This document shows positions 24,994 through 33,908 of a stretch of DNA of 64,000 bases, piece by piece; the stretch's first letter is position 1; every line of letters starts with the position of its first letter. Under the pieces are notes generated by a model. It did no database searches. It had not been told where the DNA came from and saw only the letters and a program-made list of their open reading frames with translations. This DNA comes from Nocardia gamkensis NBRC 108242. Lineage in GTDB: Bacteria; Actinomycetota; Actinomycetes; Mycobacteriales; Mycobacteriaceae. The DNA is taken from the NCBI RefSeq assembly GCF_001612985.1, contig NZ_BDBM01000020.1, positions 81,175 to 145,174 of the forward strand, read 5' to 3'. Position numbers and translations under genes: made by a program.

Positions 24994-26898
24994 TCACACC
25001 GCTCCCGCGAACTGGGCGTTGTACAGGCGGTAGTACGCCCCGCGCTCCTCGAGCAAACGCTCATGCGAGCCGTGTTCCACGATCCGGCCCGCCTCCATGA
25101 CGACGATCAGGTCGGCGTCGCGGATGGTGGACAGGCGGTGGGCGATGACGAAGCTGGTCCGGTCGCGGCGCAGGGCGGCGGTGGCGTGCTGCACCAGCAG
25201 CTCGGTGCGGGTGTCCACCGAGCTGGTCGCCTCGTCCAGGATGAGAATGGACGGCTTGGCGAGGAACGCGCGCGCGATGGTGATGAGCTGTTTCTCGCCC
25301 GCGCTGACGCCGGAGCCCTCCTCATCGAGGACCGTGTCGTAGCCGTCGGGCAGCGCGTGCACGAAACGATCGACGTAGGCGGCGCGCGCCGCGGCGAGGA
25401 TCTCTTCCTCGCTCGCGTTCGGGTTGCCGTAGGCGATGTTCTCCCGGATGGTGCCGCGGAACAGCCAGGTGTCCTGCAGCACCATGCCGATGCGCGAGCG
25501 CAGATGGTCGCGGGTGATCTCGGTGATGTCGACGCCGTCGATGGTGATCGTGCCCGCGTCCAGTTCGTAGAACCGCATGAGCAGGTTCACCAGCGTGGTC
25601 TTGCCCGCGCCGGTGGGCCCGACGATGGCGACCACGTGCCCGGGGTCGGCCACCAGCGACAGTCGCTCGATCACCGGCTTGTCGGGTTCGTAGCGGAACG
25701 AGACGGCCTCGAACTCCACCCGGCCGCGGTCGACCGGGCGCGCGTCGGCCATCACCGGGTCCGCGCTCTGCTCCTCGGCGTCGAGGATCTCGAAGATCCG
25801 CTCGGCGGAGGCGACGCCGGACTGCAACAGGTTGGCCATCGCGCCGAGCTGGGTCAGCGGCTGACTGAACTGACGGGAGTACTGGATGAACGCCTGCACC
25901 TCGCCGAGCGAGAGGCTGCCCGTGGCCACTTTCAGGCCGCCGACCAGCGCGACCAGCACGAAGTTCACGTTCCCGAGGAACATGATCGCGGGCATGATCA
26001 TGCCCGAGATGAACTGCGCTTTGAAGCTGGCCTGGTAGAGCTGTTCGTTGCGCTGGTCGAACTCCTTGCCGACCTCGCGGTTGCGGCCGAACGCGGTGAC
26101 CACCTCGTGCCCGGAGTACGCCTCCTCGACCTGGGCGTTGACCAGGCCGGTGTACTTCCACTGGTCGACGAAGTGCGGCTTGGACCGTTTCGCGATCTGC
26201 GCGGTGACCACGATGGCGGCGGGCACGGTGAGCAAGGCGATCACCGCGAGCTGCCAGGAGATCCAGAACATCATGACCAGGATGCCGAGCACCGAGAACA
26301 CCGAGATGAGCAGCTGGCTCATGGTCTGCTGCAGGCTCTGCGAGACGTTGTCGACGTCGTTGGTCACCCGGCTGAGCACGTCACCGCGCGGCGCGGAGTC
26401 GAAGTAGCGCAACGGAAGCCGGTGGATCTTTTCCTCGACCTCGCCGCGCAGCCGCTTCACCGTTCGATTGATCACGACGTTGAGCAGGTAGCCCTGCAAC
26501 CACCCGAACACGGCCGCGCCGATGTACAGCAGGAGCACCAGGGCGAGGACCCGGCCGACCGCGCCGAAGTCCACCCCGACGCCGGGCACCACGTCCATGG
26601 CGCCGAGCATGTCGGCGAAGGTGTTGTCGCCCTTGGCTCGCAGGCCTTCGATCGCCTGGTCCTTGGTCACCCCGGACGGCAGCTGTTTGCCGACCACGCC
26701 GTCGAAGACGAGGTTGGTCGCCTTGCCGAGGATGTAGGGCCCGATGGTGTTCAGCACCACCGAGACGATGACGAGGGCGATGATCAGCCCGACCTGGAAA
26801 CGCTCCGGCGCGAGCCTGCGCAGCAGCCGCTTCAGCGATGGTCCGAACGATTTCGCTTTGGTGCCCGGCGCACCGGGAGTGGGCATTCCGGGTCTCAT
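24994..26898 (-). CDS. ABC exporter, second subunit of heterodimer
   Basis: This 634-aa half-transporter has a six-helix ABC type IV exporter domain (about residues 45-365) and a nucleotide-binding domain with Walker A G-P-T-G-A-G-K-T (near 430), Walker B followed by the catalytic Glu (L-I-L-D-E-A-T-S-S-V-D) and a changed signature, S-A-G-E-K instead of S-G-G-Q. It pairs with the upstream subunit, whose defects are complementary, giving one degenerate and one active ATP site as in TM287/288 and LmrCD. An ATGA overlap joins the two genes. The substrate is unknown; drug or lipid export is typical. Confidence 0.9.
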   Translation of the reverse strand: MRPGMPTPGAPGTKAKSFGPSLKRLLRRLAPERFQVGLIIALVIVSVVLNTIGPYILGKATNLVFDGVVGKQLPSGVTKDQAIEGLRAKGDNTFADMLGAMDVVPGVGVDFGAVGRVLALVLLLYIGAAVFGWLQGYLLNVVINRTVKRLRGEVEEKIHRLPLRYFDSAPRGDVLSRVTNDVDNVSQSLQQTMSQLLISVFSVLGILVMMFWISWQLAVIALLTVPAAIVVTAQIAKRSKPHFVDQWKYTGLVNAQVEEAYSGHEVVTAFGRNREVGKEFDQRNEQLYQASFKAQFISGMIMPAIMFLGNVNFVLVALVGGLKVATGSLSLGEVQAFIQYSRQFSQPLTQLGAMANLLQSGVASAERIFEILDAEEQSADPVMADARPVDRGRVEFEAVSFRYEPDKPVIERLSLVADPGHVVAIVGPTGAGKTTLVNLLMRFYELDAGTITIDGVDITEITRDHLRSRIGMVLQDTWLFRGTIRENIAYGNPNASEEEILAAARAAYVDRFVHALPDGYDTVLDEEGSGVSAGEKQLITIARAFLAKPSILILDEATSSVDTRTELLVQHATAALRRDRTSFVIAHRLSTIRDADLIVVMEAGRIVEHGSHERLLEERGAYYRLYNAQFAGAV

Positions 26899-28628
26899 CG
26901 CGCCTCCTCGGCACTCAGTTGCGACTCGACGATCTCCCGGTACTCCGAGCAATCCCGCAGCAGTTGTTCATGGGTGCCGATCCCGGCCATCGCGCCGTCC
27001 TCGAGCACCACGATCTGATCCGCGTCCCGGATGGTGGCGATGCGCTGCGCGACGATGAGAACCGACGCGTCCGAGGTCTCCGGCTTCAGCGCCTCGCGCA
27101 GCCTGGCGTCGGTCGCGACGTCGAGCGCGGAGAACGAGTCGTCGAACAAATAAACCCTCGGTTTCTTCACCAGCGCTCGCGCGATGGCCAACCGCTGGCG
27201 CTGACCTCCGGAAACGGTGGTGCCGCCCTGAGCGACAGGTGTCTGCAACCCCTCCGGCATCTCCCGGACGAAATCAGCGGCCTGCGCGATCTCGAGTGCG
27301 CGCCAGAGTTCGTCGTCGGTGGCGTGCGGATTGCCGTAGCGCAGATTGCTCGCGATCGTGCCGGAGAAGAGGTACCCCTTCTGCGGGACGAGGCCGATCT
27401 GCGAACGCAATACCTCCAGGTCGATGTGGCGAACGTCGGTGCCGCCGACGTAGACCGCGCCGTCGGTGACGTCCATCAGCCGGGGAATGAGGTTGATCAG
27501 CGTGGTTTTCCCGGCGCCGGTGGAGCCGACTATGGCGGTGGTGGTGCCGGGACGCACCTGGAAACGGATGGCCTCCAGCACCGGCTTGTCCGCACCGGGG
27601 AAGGCGAACTCGGCGAACTGGAAGTCGACGACGGCCGGGTCGTCGGTGAACGGCTGCGGCAAGCGCGGCGGGTGCACCGAGGATTCGGTGTCGAGCACCT
27701 CGCCGATCCGGTCGGCGGAGACCGCGGCACGCGGCGCCATCATGGCCAGGAACGAGGCCATCATCACGGCCATCAGGATCTGCATGATGTAGGACAGCAT
27801 CGCGGTGAGCGAACCGATCTGCATGTGCCCGGCGTCGATCGCGTGCCCGCCGAACCAGATCACCGCGACCGCGGTGACATTGCTGATCAGCATGACCGTG
27901 GGGAACATCAGCGCCATCAACCGGCCGACCCGCAGCGCGGTGTCGGTGAGTTCGGTGTTGGCCAGCCCGAAGCGCCAGGTCTCCTGCCGTTCCCGTACGA
28001 ACGCCCGCACCACGCGGATACCGGTGATCTGCTCGCGCAGTATCCGATTCACCTCATCGATCCTGGCCTGCATGTCGCGGAAGCCGGGCACCATCTTGGA
28101 GATGATCACGCCCATGGCCGCCGCCAGCGCGGGCACCGCGATCAGCAGCAGCCAGGACAGCCCGAGATCCTCGCGCAAGGCCATGATGATGCCGCCCACG
28201 CACATGATCGGCGCCATCACCAGGATGGTCGCCGACATCACGATGAGCAGCTGAACCTGCTGAATGTCGTTGGTATTGCGGGTGATCAGCGAGGGCGCGC
28301 CGAACATCCCCACTTCGCGCGCGGAGAACGTGCCGACGCGGTGCAGCAGCGCGCCGCGCAGGTCGCGGCCCGCGCCCATGGCCGCCTGCGCGCCGAGATA
28401 GACCGAAGCGGCCGAGGCGACGATCTGCACGCCCGTGACCGCGAGCATCCACAAGCCGGTGGTCCAGATGTAGCCGAGATCACCTTTGGTGACGCCGTTG
28501 TCGATCAAATCCGCGTTCAGGCTGGGCAGATACAGCATCGCGATCACGGAAACCAGCTGAAGCGCAACGACCCCCGCCAGCTGGGCGCGGTAAGGGTACA
28601 GATGCGAACGAAGGAGTCTGGTCAGCAT
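26895..28628 (-). CDS. ABC exporter, first subunit of heterodimer
   Basis: This 577-aa half-transporter has six helices (about residues 12-295) and a nucleotide-binding domain with Walker A G-S-T-G-A-G-K-T near 368 and canonical signature V-S-G-G-Q-R-Q. Walker B is followed by Asp (V-Y-L-F-D-D-S-F-S-A-L-D) where the catalytic Glu should be, and the switch His is replaced by Gln (I-V-A-Q-R). Its degenerate site is therefore completed by the downstream subunit. An Rrf2 regulator gene lies 87 bp upstream on the same strand and could control the pair. Confidence 0.9.
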   Translation of the reverse strand: MLTRLLRSHLYPYRAQLAGVVALQLVSVIAMLYLPSLNADLIDNGVTKGDLGYIWTTGLWMLAVTGVQIVASAASVYLGAQAAMGAGRDLRGALLHRVGTFSAREVGMFGAPSLITRNTNDIQQVQLLIVMSATILVMAPIMCVGGIIMALREDLGLSWLLLIAVPALAAAMGVIISKMVPGFRDMQARIDEVNRILREQITGIRVVRAFVRERQETWRFGLANTELTDTALRVGRLMALMFPTVMLISNVTAVAVIWFGGHAIDAGHMQIGSLTAMLSYIMQILMAVMMASFLAMMAPRAAVSADRIGEVLDTESSVHPPRLPQPFTDDPAVVDFQFAEFAFPGADKPVLEAIRFQVRPGTTTAIVGSTGAGKTTLINLIPRLMDVTDGAVYVGGTDVRHIDLEVLRSQIGLVPQKGYLFSGTIASNLRYGNPHATDDELWRALEIAQAADFVREMPEGLQTPVAQGGTTVSGGQRQRLAIARALVKKPRVYLFDDSFSALDVATDARLREALKPETSDASVLIVAQRIATIRDADQIVVLEDGAMAGIGTHEQLLRDCSEYREIVESQLSAEEAR

Positions 28629-28715
28629 GATGAATCGCAGGCTACCGGCTGTCGGCGCGAGGCGTCGCGAAGATTTCTGACCTGCATGAATGCTCTCCCG
28701 TCGGAGTGTGCGGAG

Positions 28716-29219
28716 CTAGCGGCGCGCCCAAGCGCCCGGGTCTTCGGTGAGCGCCTCGACGAATCCGGGCAGCCGATCGTTCGCGATGTCGGCGATGGTG
28801 ACGTTCTCCAGCACCGCCCGGATGTTGACCCGCAGCGCGATCCACACCCGCTGCAACGGTTCGGCCGCACCGGAATAGCGGACGTCCTCGGGCCGGGCGC
28901 CGCGCACCGACGCCAGCGGGCCCTCGATCGCGCGGATCACGTCGGCGATGGAGATGTCGGCCGCGGCCCTGGCCAGCCAGTAGCCGCCGTCCGGACCGCG
29001 CCTGCTGATCACCAGTTCGGCTCGGCGCAGCTCGCCGAGCACGGACTCGAGCACCTTCGGCGGAATCCGCTGGGCGGTGGCGATCGCTTCGGCCTTGACC
29101 ACGGGCGCGGCCTGCACGAGGGGCGCGCCGAGCCCGACGACGGACTGGTCCAGTCGCGGCGCACTGGCGATCTCGAGCAGCGTCCGCACCGCGTAATCGA
29201 CCTTCGCGGTGATGTGCAC
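28716..29219 (-). CDS. Rrf2-family transcriptional regulator without cysteines
   Basis: This 167-aa protein has an Rrf2 winged helix, with Y-A-V-R-T-L-L-E-I-A near residue 9, I-P-P-K-V-L-E-S-V-L near 52 and R-G-P-D-G-G-Y-W-L-A wing near 74. The whole protein has no Cys, so it cannot hold the Fe-S cluster of IscR/NsrR/RsrR types and must sense something else or act like CymR through a partner. The GTG at 29219 is preceded by AGGAG. It lies between the ABC pair and a TetR gene on the same strand. Confidence 0.88.
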   Translation of the reverse strand: MHITAKVDYAVRTLLEIASAPRLDQSVVGLGAPLVQAAPVVKAEAIATAQRIPPKVLESVLGELRRAELVISRRGPDGGYWLARAAADISIADVIRAIEGPLASVRGARPEDVRYSGAAEPLQRVWIALRVNIRAVLENVTIADIANDRLPGFVEALTEDPGAWARR

Positions 29220-29255
29220 AGCAGCGACTCCTGGCGTCGAGGGGATAGCTCGAAT

Positions 29256-29846
29256 CTACGCGCCGCCGCCTGCCAGTACGCAGGTCGCGGCATCCAGCAG
29301 TGAGGATTCCACCAGTGAATCGTTCGCACCAGGCACGAGTTCCTTGGACACCAGCGCGACACCGATCACCTCGAGGGCGGCACAGGCGCGCAGCTGCGCC
29401 TCCTCGGTGGCGTCCGGACCGGCCAGCCACTCGCGCAGCGCCCGACTGGCGTCCATGAGATCCGGATAGCGGTCGGCCATGGCGTTGATGATGGCGACGG
29501 TGTCGCGCACGACCAGCGCCCCGGCGTCACGGTGATGAATCAGGCCGCGCAGATAGGTGCGCAGCACCTGGCGGATGCTCTCGGCGTCGTGCGGTACCTG
29601 GTCGAGATCGTTCACCACCGAACGCATGTGATCGACGATCGGATCGATGATCGCCAATAGCAGGTCGAGCTTCGACGCGTAGTGATAGTAGAGCGACGCC
29701 TTTGTGATTCCTACCGCATCCGCGACCTCGCGCAAGCTGGTCTGCTCGAATCCTTTGGCCCCGAACAGCTTCACCGCGGCGTCTCGAATCGCGCTTTTAG
29801 TGCCTCCACCTGCGGCGATAGCGCCGGGTGCGTCACGCACAGACAT
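29256..29846 (-). CDS. TetR-family regulator of the divergent MmpL gene
   Basis: This 196-aa TetR protein has a helix-turn-helix at about residues 17-63, ending in A-S-L-Y-Y-H-Y-A-S-K, and an all-helical ligand domain. AGAGGA precedes the ATG. It is divergent from the MMPL gene at 30049, with a 24-bp dyad in the shared gap, the classical layout for a local repressor of an exporter. The ligand is unknown. Confidence 0.88.
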   Translation of the reverse strand: MSVRDAPGAIAAGGGTKSAIRDAAVKLFGAKGFEQTSLREVADAVGITKASLYYHYASKLDLLLAIIDPIVDHMRSVVNDLDQVPHDAESIRQVLRTYLRGLIHHRDAGALVVRDTVAIINAMADRYPDLMDASRALREWLAGPDATEEAQLRACAALEVIGVALVSKELVPGANDSLVESSLLDAATCVLAGGGA

Positions 29847-29928
29847 TCGACGATCCTCTCATCACCTTCGCGTCGAGCGAACGTCGCCCGCAAAATAGAG
29901 GTTGTTCCTCCGCTTAGCTCCTGGGTAG

Positions 29929-29980
29929 TCTACCTACCGCACGGTAGGCAGAAAGCGTCAGTGGAGGCGGAGGTAGGCAG
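29929..29980. promoter_or_regulatory. TetR operator dyad plus extra half-site
   Basis: TCTACCTACCG (29929-29939) and CGGTAGGCAGA (29942-29952) form 11-bp arms with one mismatch around the spacer CA. A further half-site GGTAGGCAG recurs at 29972-29980. The site lies between the TetR start (29846) and the MMPL start (30049). Confidence 0.75.
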
Positions 29981-30048
29981 GGCACCCCCGCGAGTGCTGT
30001 CTACACGCAGACCCAGCACGATCCCAGTCATCGCTAGGAGAACCACTC

Positions 30049-32343
30049 GTGTCCGTTTATCTGTACAGATGGGGAAAGTTCGCTTTCCGCCGGAAATGGA
30101 TAGTCCTTCCTGTCTGGCTCGTCTTGTTCGTGCTCCTAGGTGGTCTCGGGGCACAGCTCAGCAAGCCGATGAGCAACGACTTCAGCATGCCGAATCTGCC
30201 GTCCGAACGTGCCAACGAGATCCTCGACAAGCACTTCCCGGGCGCCTCCGCCGCGTTCAAGTTCGACGCCGTCACCGGCACCTATGTCGCCGCGGCCCCG
30301 GAGGGACAGAAGCTGACCGACCCGGCGAACCGTGCGGCGCTGGACGCGTTCATCGCCGATCTCGGCCGGCTCGACATCGTCGATCACAGCAAACCCATCG
30401 TCAATCCGGTCGAAGCGGCCGACAAGATGGGCTGCCTGGCCACCCCCGACCCCGCGCAGTGCAGTGGCGCCCCGCTGAACGTGCTCAGCCGGACCGCGCC
30501 CGCGACCGTCGCGGTGATCAACGTCCCGTTCACGATCGCGAAGTTCACCGACGTGACCGACGCGCACCGGGAGGAGGCGTACGCCGCCGCCTCCGGCGCG
30601 CGTAACGCCGGGCTCACGGTCGAGATGAGCGGCTCGATCGCGCAGAAGCAGGAAGCGCCCAGCGGCAAGTCCGAGATGATCGGTATGGCCGTCGCGCTGG
30701 TCGTGATGATCGTCGCGTTCGGCGCCATCGTCGCGGCGTTCGTGCCGATCGTCACCGCGATCGTCGGTCTCGGCGCGGCCACCTCGCTGATCATGCTGGG
30801 CACCTCGGTGATCGATATCCCCAGCTTCACCACGTTCCTCGCCTCGATGATCGGCATCGCGCTGTCCATCGACTACGCGCTGTTCATCGTGTCCAGGTAC
30901 AAGCACGAACTCGCGGTCCAGGACTCGCCGGAAGAGGCCGCGGGCACCGCGCTGGGCACGGCCGGTTCCGCCGTCGTGTTCGCCGGTCTGACCGTCATCA
31001 TCGCGCTGGCCGGCCTGAGCATCGTCGGCGTCCAGTTCATGACCTTCATGGGCCTCGGCGGCGCGATCGCCGCCGGTTTCGCGGTGCTCACCGCGATCAC
31101 GCTGATGCCCGCGCTGCTCGGCGCGTTCGGTCGCTTCCTGTTCAAGCCGAAGCTGCCGGTCGTCGCCCAGCACGATCCCGAGGACGAGACCTCGGTCACC
31201 AACGGCATGCGCTTCGGCAGGCTGATCGGCCGCGTGCCGTGGGTCGCGCTGATCCTGAGCGTCGTGGTGCTCGGCGCGCTCGCCGCCCCCGCGGCCGGCC
31301 TGAACCTCGGCCTGCCCGGCGACGACAGCATGCCGAAGACCTCCACCATCCGGAAGGCCTACGAGCTGCGCACCGAGGGCTTCGGCGAGGGCAGCAACGG
31401 CATACTGAACGTGGCCGTCGACCTGAGCGCCGTGCCCGCCGAGAACCGGGACGCGGCGGTGCGGGCGCTGCGCGACAAGCTCGCGTCCTACCCCGGCATG
31501 GACTACGTCACCGAGCCGCAGTGGAGCCAGGACCAGCAGGGCGCGCTGCTGGACGGCGTCCCGAAGTCCGGGCCCAACAACCAGGCCACCAAGGACCTGG
31601 TGCAGGACGCCAGGGAGGCCGAAGGCCAGCTGAAGGCCGAGTACGGCATCGAATACGGCATCACCGGCACCACGGCGATCTACGCCGACGTCGACCATGT
31701 GCTGCTCAGCAAGATCGTGCCCTACCTGGCGATCGTGGCGGGCGCGGCGTTCGTCCTGCTGATCCTGGTGTTCCGGTCGATCCTGGTGCCGCTCACCGCG
31801 GCGCTCGGGTTCCTGCTGTCGATGGCGGCGACCTTCGGCGCGACCGTGCTGATCTTCCAGGAGGGCAAGCTCGGCCTGATCGAGGACCCGCATCCGCTGG
31901 TCAGCTTCATGCCGATCATGCTGATCGGCCTGGTGTTCGGCCTCGCGATGGACTACCAGGTCTTCCTGGTGACCCGGATGCGCGAGGAGTTCGTGCACGG
32001 CAGGTCGGCCAAGGACGCGGTGGTCGCCGGCTACCATCACGGCGCGCGCGTGGTGACCTCGGCGGCGATCATCATGATCTCGGTGTTCGGCTCCTTCCTG
32101 CTGGAGACCGACGTGACCGCGAAGTCGTTCGGCTTCGCCTTGGCGGTGGGCGTGCTGCTGGACGCGTTCATCGTCCGGATGGTGCTGATTCCGTCGCTGC
32201 TGGTGATCATGGGCAAGTGGTCGTGGTGGATGCCGAAGTGGCTCGACCGCATCCTGCCCGACATCGACGTCGAGGGCTCGAAGCTGCGTGAGTTGCAGCG
32301 GCGTTCGGCCGAGACGGTGAAGGAACCGGTCGGCGTCAGCTGA
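30049..32343 (+). CDS. MmpL/RND-family transporter
   Basis: This 764-aa MMPL exporter has an N-terminal helix (about 16-36), a periplasmic domain, five helices (about 205-365), a second helix near 405, a second periplasmic domain and a final helix bundle (about 560-735). Both proton-relay pairs are canonical: Asp275-Tyr276 and Asp635-Tyr636. The start is the GTG at 30049, preceded by AGGAG. Regulation is probably by the divergent TetR through the dyad at 29929-29952. It ends in a strong terminator. Mycolic-acid bacteria use such proteins to move lipids or to expel compounds; its cargo is unknown. Confidence 0.92.
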   Translation: MSVYLYRWGKFAFRRKWIVLPVWLVLFVLLGGLGAQLSKPMSNDFSMPNLPSERANEILDKHFPGASAAFKFDAVTGTYVAAAPEGQKLTDPANRAALDAFIADLGRLDIVDHSKPIVNPVEAADKMGCLATPDPAQCSGAPLNVLSRTAPATVAVINVPFTIAKFTDVTDAHREEAYAAASGARNAGLTVEMSGSIAQKQEAPSGKSEMIGMAVALVVMIVAFGAIVAAFVPIVTAIVGLGAATSLIMLGTSVIDIPSFTTFLASMIGIALSIDYALFIVSRYKHELAVQDSPEEAAGTALGTAGSAVVFAGLTVIIALAGLSIVGVQFMTFMGLGGAIAAGFAVLTAITLMPALLGAFGRFLFKPKLPVVAQHDPEDETSVTNGMRFGRLIGRVPWVALILSVVVLGALAAPAAGLNLGLPGDDSMPKTSTIRKAYELRTEGFGEGSNGILNVAVDLSAVPAENRDAAVRALRDKLASYPGMDYVTEPQWSQDQQGALLDGVPKSGPNNQATKDLVQDAREAEGQLKAEYGIEYGITGTTAIYADVDHVLLSKIVPYLAIVAGAAFVLLILVFRSILVPLTAALGFLLSMAATFGATVLIFQEGKLGLIEDPHPLVSFMPIMLIGLVFGLAMDYQVFLVTRMREEFVHGRSAKDAVVAGYHHGARVVTSAAIIMISVFGSFLLETDVTAKSFGFALAVGVLLDAFIVRMVLIPSLLVIMGKWSWWMPKWLDRILPDIDVEGSKLRELQRRSAETVKEPVGVS

Positions 32344-32357
32344 TTCGTCGCCCATGG

Positions 32358-32394
32358 CTCGGCCCCGCATCCGGACTCCGGATGCGGGGCCGAG
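32358..32394. terminator. Bidirectional terminator, perfect 18-bp stem with 1-nt spacer
   Basis: The arms CTCGGCCCCGCATCCGGA (32358-32375) and TCCGGATGCGGGGCCGAG (32377-32394) are exact complements with one base between. It lies between the MMPL gene and the convergent small membrane gene. Confidence 0.8.
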
Positions 32395-32400
32395 TGCGTT

Positions 32401-32655
32401 TCACCCGCTCGGTTGCGGAAGTTCGCAGTCGCCCACTCGCGGATTCACCCCGACGTAGTTGAGCGGGCCCGCGAGGGCGGTGAGACCGATCGTGCCCCAA
32501 CCGGCGCAGTTCAGCGGGGGGCCGCTGTCGAAATAATGCCGTTGACCGGCCGCGAGCAACCCGATCGCCAGCCAGGCCAGCAGCAGGAAGCCGAATACCC
32601 GGGAGCCGGCGCCCGGGCCGCGTCTGGCACGCGCACGGGATTCGTAGTCGCGCAT
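32401..32655 (-). CDS. Small membrane protein, copy 1
   Basis: This 84-aa protein has an Arg-rich N-terminus (residues 1-20), one membrane helix (about 22-40) and a short extracellular part with two Cys: Q-R-H-Y-F-D-S-G, N-C-A-G-W-G-T-I, A-G-P-L-N-Y-V-G-V-N-P, D-C-x-x-P-Q-P-S. The two Cys could form a disulfide. A paralogue follows 210 bp away on the same strand. The family is unknown to me. ATG 32655 was preferred because the longer frame starts with unrelated, Cys-rich sequence. Confidence 0.7.
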   Translation of the reverse strand: MRDYESRARARRGPGAGSRVFGFLLLAWLAIGLLAAGQRHYFDSGPPLNCAGWGTIGLTALAGPLNYVGVNPRVGDCELPQPSG

Positions 32656-32807
32656 TTCATCGGTTCCTTCCGTGCACCCCGTAAGAGGGAATACCCGGCC
32701 GCACCGACAGCTATCCAACAAAGACCAGCGAGATCCCAGGAATTCATAAACAGCAAATATTCAGTTCACATCAGGGACCGCCCGGCTCACAGCTCGTCCG
32801 AGCATAC

Positions 32808-32853
32808 GAATAGGGACGGCCGGGTGGGCATGCCCACCCGGCCGTCCCTATTC
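32808..32853. repeat. 46-bp perfect palindrome
   Basis: Two exact 23-bp arms meet at 32830/32831 with no spacer. The left arm begins GAATAGGGACGGCCGG and the right arm ends CCGGCCGTCCCTATTC. It lies 12 bp after the stop of the second small membrane gene, so it may act as its terminator, but it is far longer than needed and could extrude as a cruciform. Confidence 0.9.
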
Positions 32854-32864
32854 ACTCGATCGAA

Positions 32865-33065
32865 CTACGGACTGGGTTGCGGGACATTGCAATCCGCGAC
32901 CTTCGGATTCACGCCCATGTAGTTGAGCGGTCCCGCGATGACAGTGACGGCGATGGTGCCGAAACCGGCGCAGTTCACCGGTCCACTGTCGAAGTAGTGG
33001 CGTTGTGCTGCGGCGATCACGCCGATCAGCAACCAGATCAAGACGATTACACTTCCGATTCTCAT
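32865..33065 (-). CDS. Small membrane protein, copy 2
   Basis: This 66-aa protein is a paralogue of the 32401-32655 product: one membrane helix (about 3-19) followed by the shared extracellular pattern Q-R-H-Y-F-D-S-G, N-C-A-G-F-G-T-I, A-G-P-L-N-Y-M-G-V-N-P, D-C-N-V-P-Q-P-S. It lacks the Arg-rich N-terminus of copy 1. ATG 33065 gives the shortest clean signal-anchor; ATG 33080 is an alternative. Function is unknown. Confidence 0.7.
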   Translation of the reverse strand: MRIGSVIVLIWLLIGVIAAAQRHYFDSGPVNCAGFGTIAVTVIAGPLNYMGVNPKVADCNVPQPSP

Positions 33066-33231
33066 GTTTCTCTCGCGCATCGTTCCCGCGCGGACTGTCC
33101 GACGGCGCATCTGGCATCGCGTCCTTCCCGCACTTTCCGTATCGGGCGTATACCCGCGATCTCACCCGTTACCCTCCGTGAAACGAGCAATTTTCGAATC
33201 GGTCCGGCGCGGGCGGGTAGCTTCGGTAGGC

Positions 33232-33528
33232 ATGGCGTCGGTGTTGCAGTGGTGGATCCCCGGATGGGTGATTCTGCTCGTACTGGTGGCGGTCTACGAG
33301 CTGACCGTGAACAAACGCCGCAGGCGCCGCCGAACCCCCGTCTCCGGCACGTTCACCGACGAGTTCACCGCGCTGTTCTACGCGACCAAGCGCATGGAGC
33401 TGGACCATCGCGAATCGGTGTCGATGCTGCGGGACGAGCAGGACGAGGCCGCGCCGCCGCTGGTCGGGGTCGACCTGGAGCACCACCGGGTGGTGCTTCG
33501 CAAGCAAGCGCGGGACGGTAGCGACTGA
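33232..33528 (+). CDS. DUF6191-like small membrane protein
   Basis: This 98-aa protein has one membrane helix (about residues 7-24), then an Arg-rich stop-transfer run and a cytoplasmic domain with F-T-A-L-F-Y-A-T-K-R-M-E-L-D-H-R-E-S and A-P-P-L-V-G-V-D-L-E, a pattern I associate with the small actinobacterial DUF6191 family, with moderate certainty. It is probably monocistronic; function is unknown. ATG 33232 is the first Met next to the hydrophobic segment. Confidence 0.75.
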   Translation: MASVLQWWIPGWVILLVLVAVYELTVNKRRRRRRTPVSGTFTDEFTALFYATKRMELDHRESVSMLRDEQDEAAPPLVGVDLEHHRVVLRKQARDGSD

Positions 33529-33583
33529 CGCTGCGCGCCTGCGATTTCCAGCGAAGGCGGCGGTCGTCGGCCAGAATGGGCCC

Positions 33584-33907
33584 ATGCGTGGCTCGATGAG
33601 TGAGAAATGGGAGCGGTTCGGTGCGCACCTCGAGACCGCACCGGGGCGGCTGACGAGCGAGATCCGCCGCGTCTTGCGCGCCAGAGCCGCCGCGACAGCC
33701 GATCCGGGCCCGCACGACCCGACGGAACTCGCCACCTTCGCCGATCTGGTGGCCGACCGGTCCTACCGGGTCACCGAGCAGCAGATCGCGGCGTTGAAAG
33801 CGGCCGGGCACACCGACGACGAGATCTTCGAGGCGACCGCGGTCGCCGCCTACGGCGCGGCCGACCGGCGCCTGCGCGCCGCGCGGCTGGCGTGGGAGGG
33901 GAACTGA
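33584..33907 (+). CDS. Small AhpD-like (carboxymuconolactone decarboxylase-fold) protein without active cysteines
   Basis: This 107-aa protein has helices with F-A-D-L-V-A-D-R-S-Y-R-V-T and A-G-H-T-D-D-E-I-F-E-A-T-A-V-A-A-Y-G-A-A-D-R-R-L, which match the C-terminal half of AhpD-like peroxidase-related proteins. There is no Cys, so it cannot catalyse peroxide reduction alone. The next gene, 1 bp downstream, encodes a related protein that does have the C-x-x-C site, so the two may form a hetero-oligomer. Confidence 0.75.
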   Translation: MRGSMSEKWERFGAHLETAPGRLTSEIRRVLRARAAATADPGPHDPTELATFADLVADRSYRVTEQQIAALKAAGHTDDEIFEATAVAAYGAADRRLRAARLAWEGN

Positions 33908-33908
33908 A

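Noticed and set aside
30136..32370. 744-codon frame antisense to the second mmpL gene
   Set aside because: Shadow frame: no family, start or ribosome site, and the plus-strand gene is clear.
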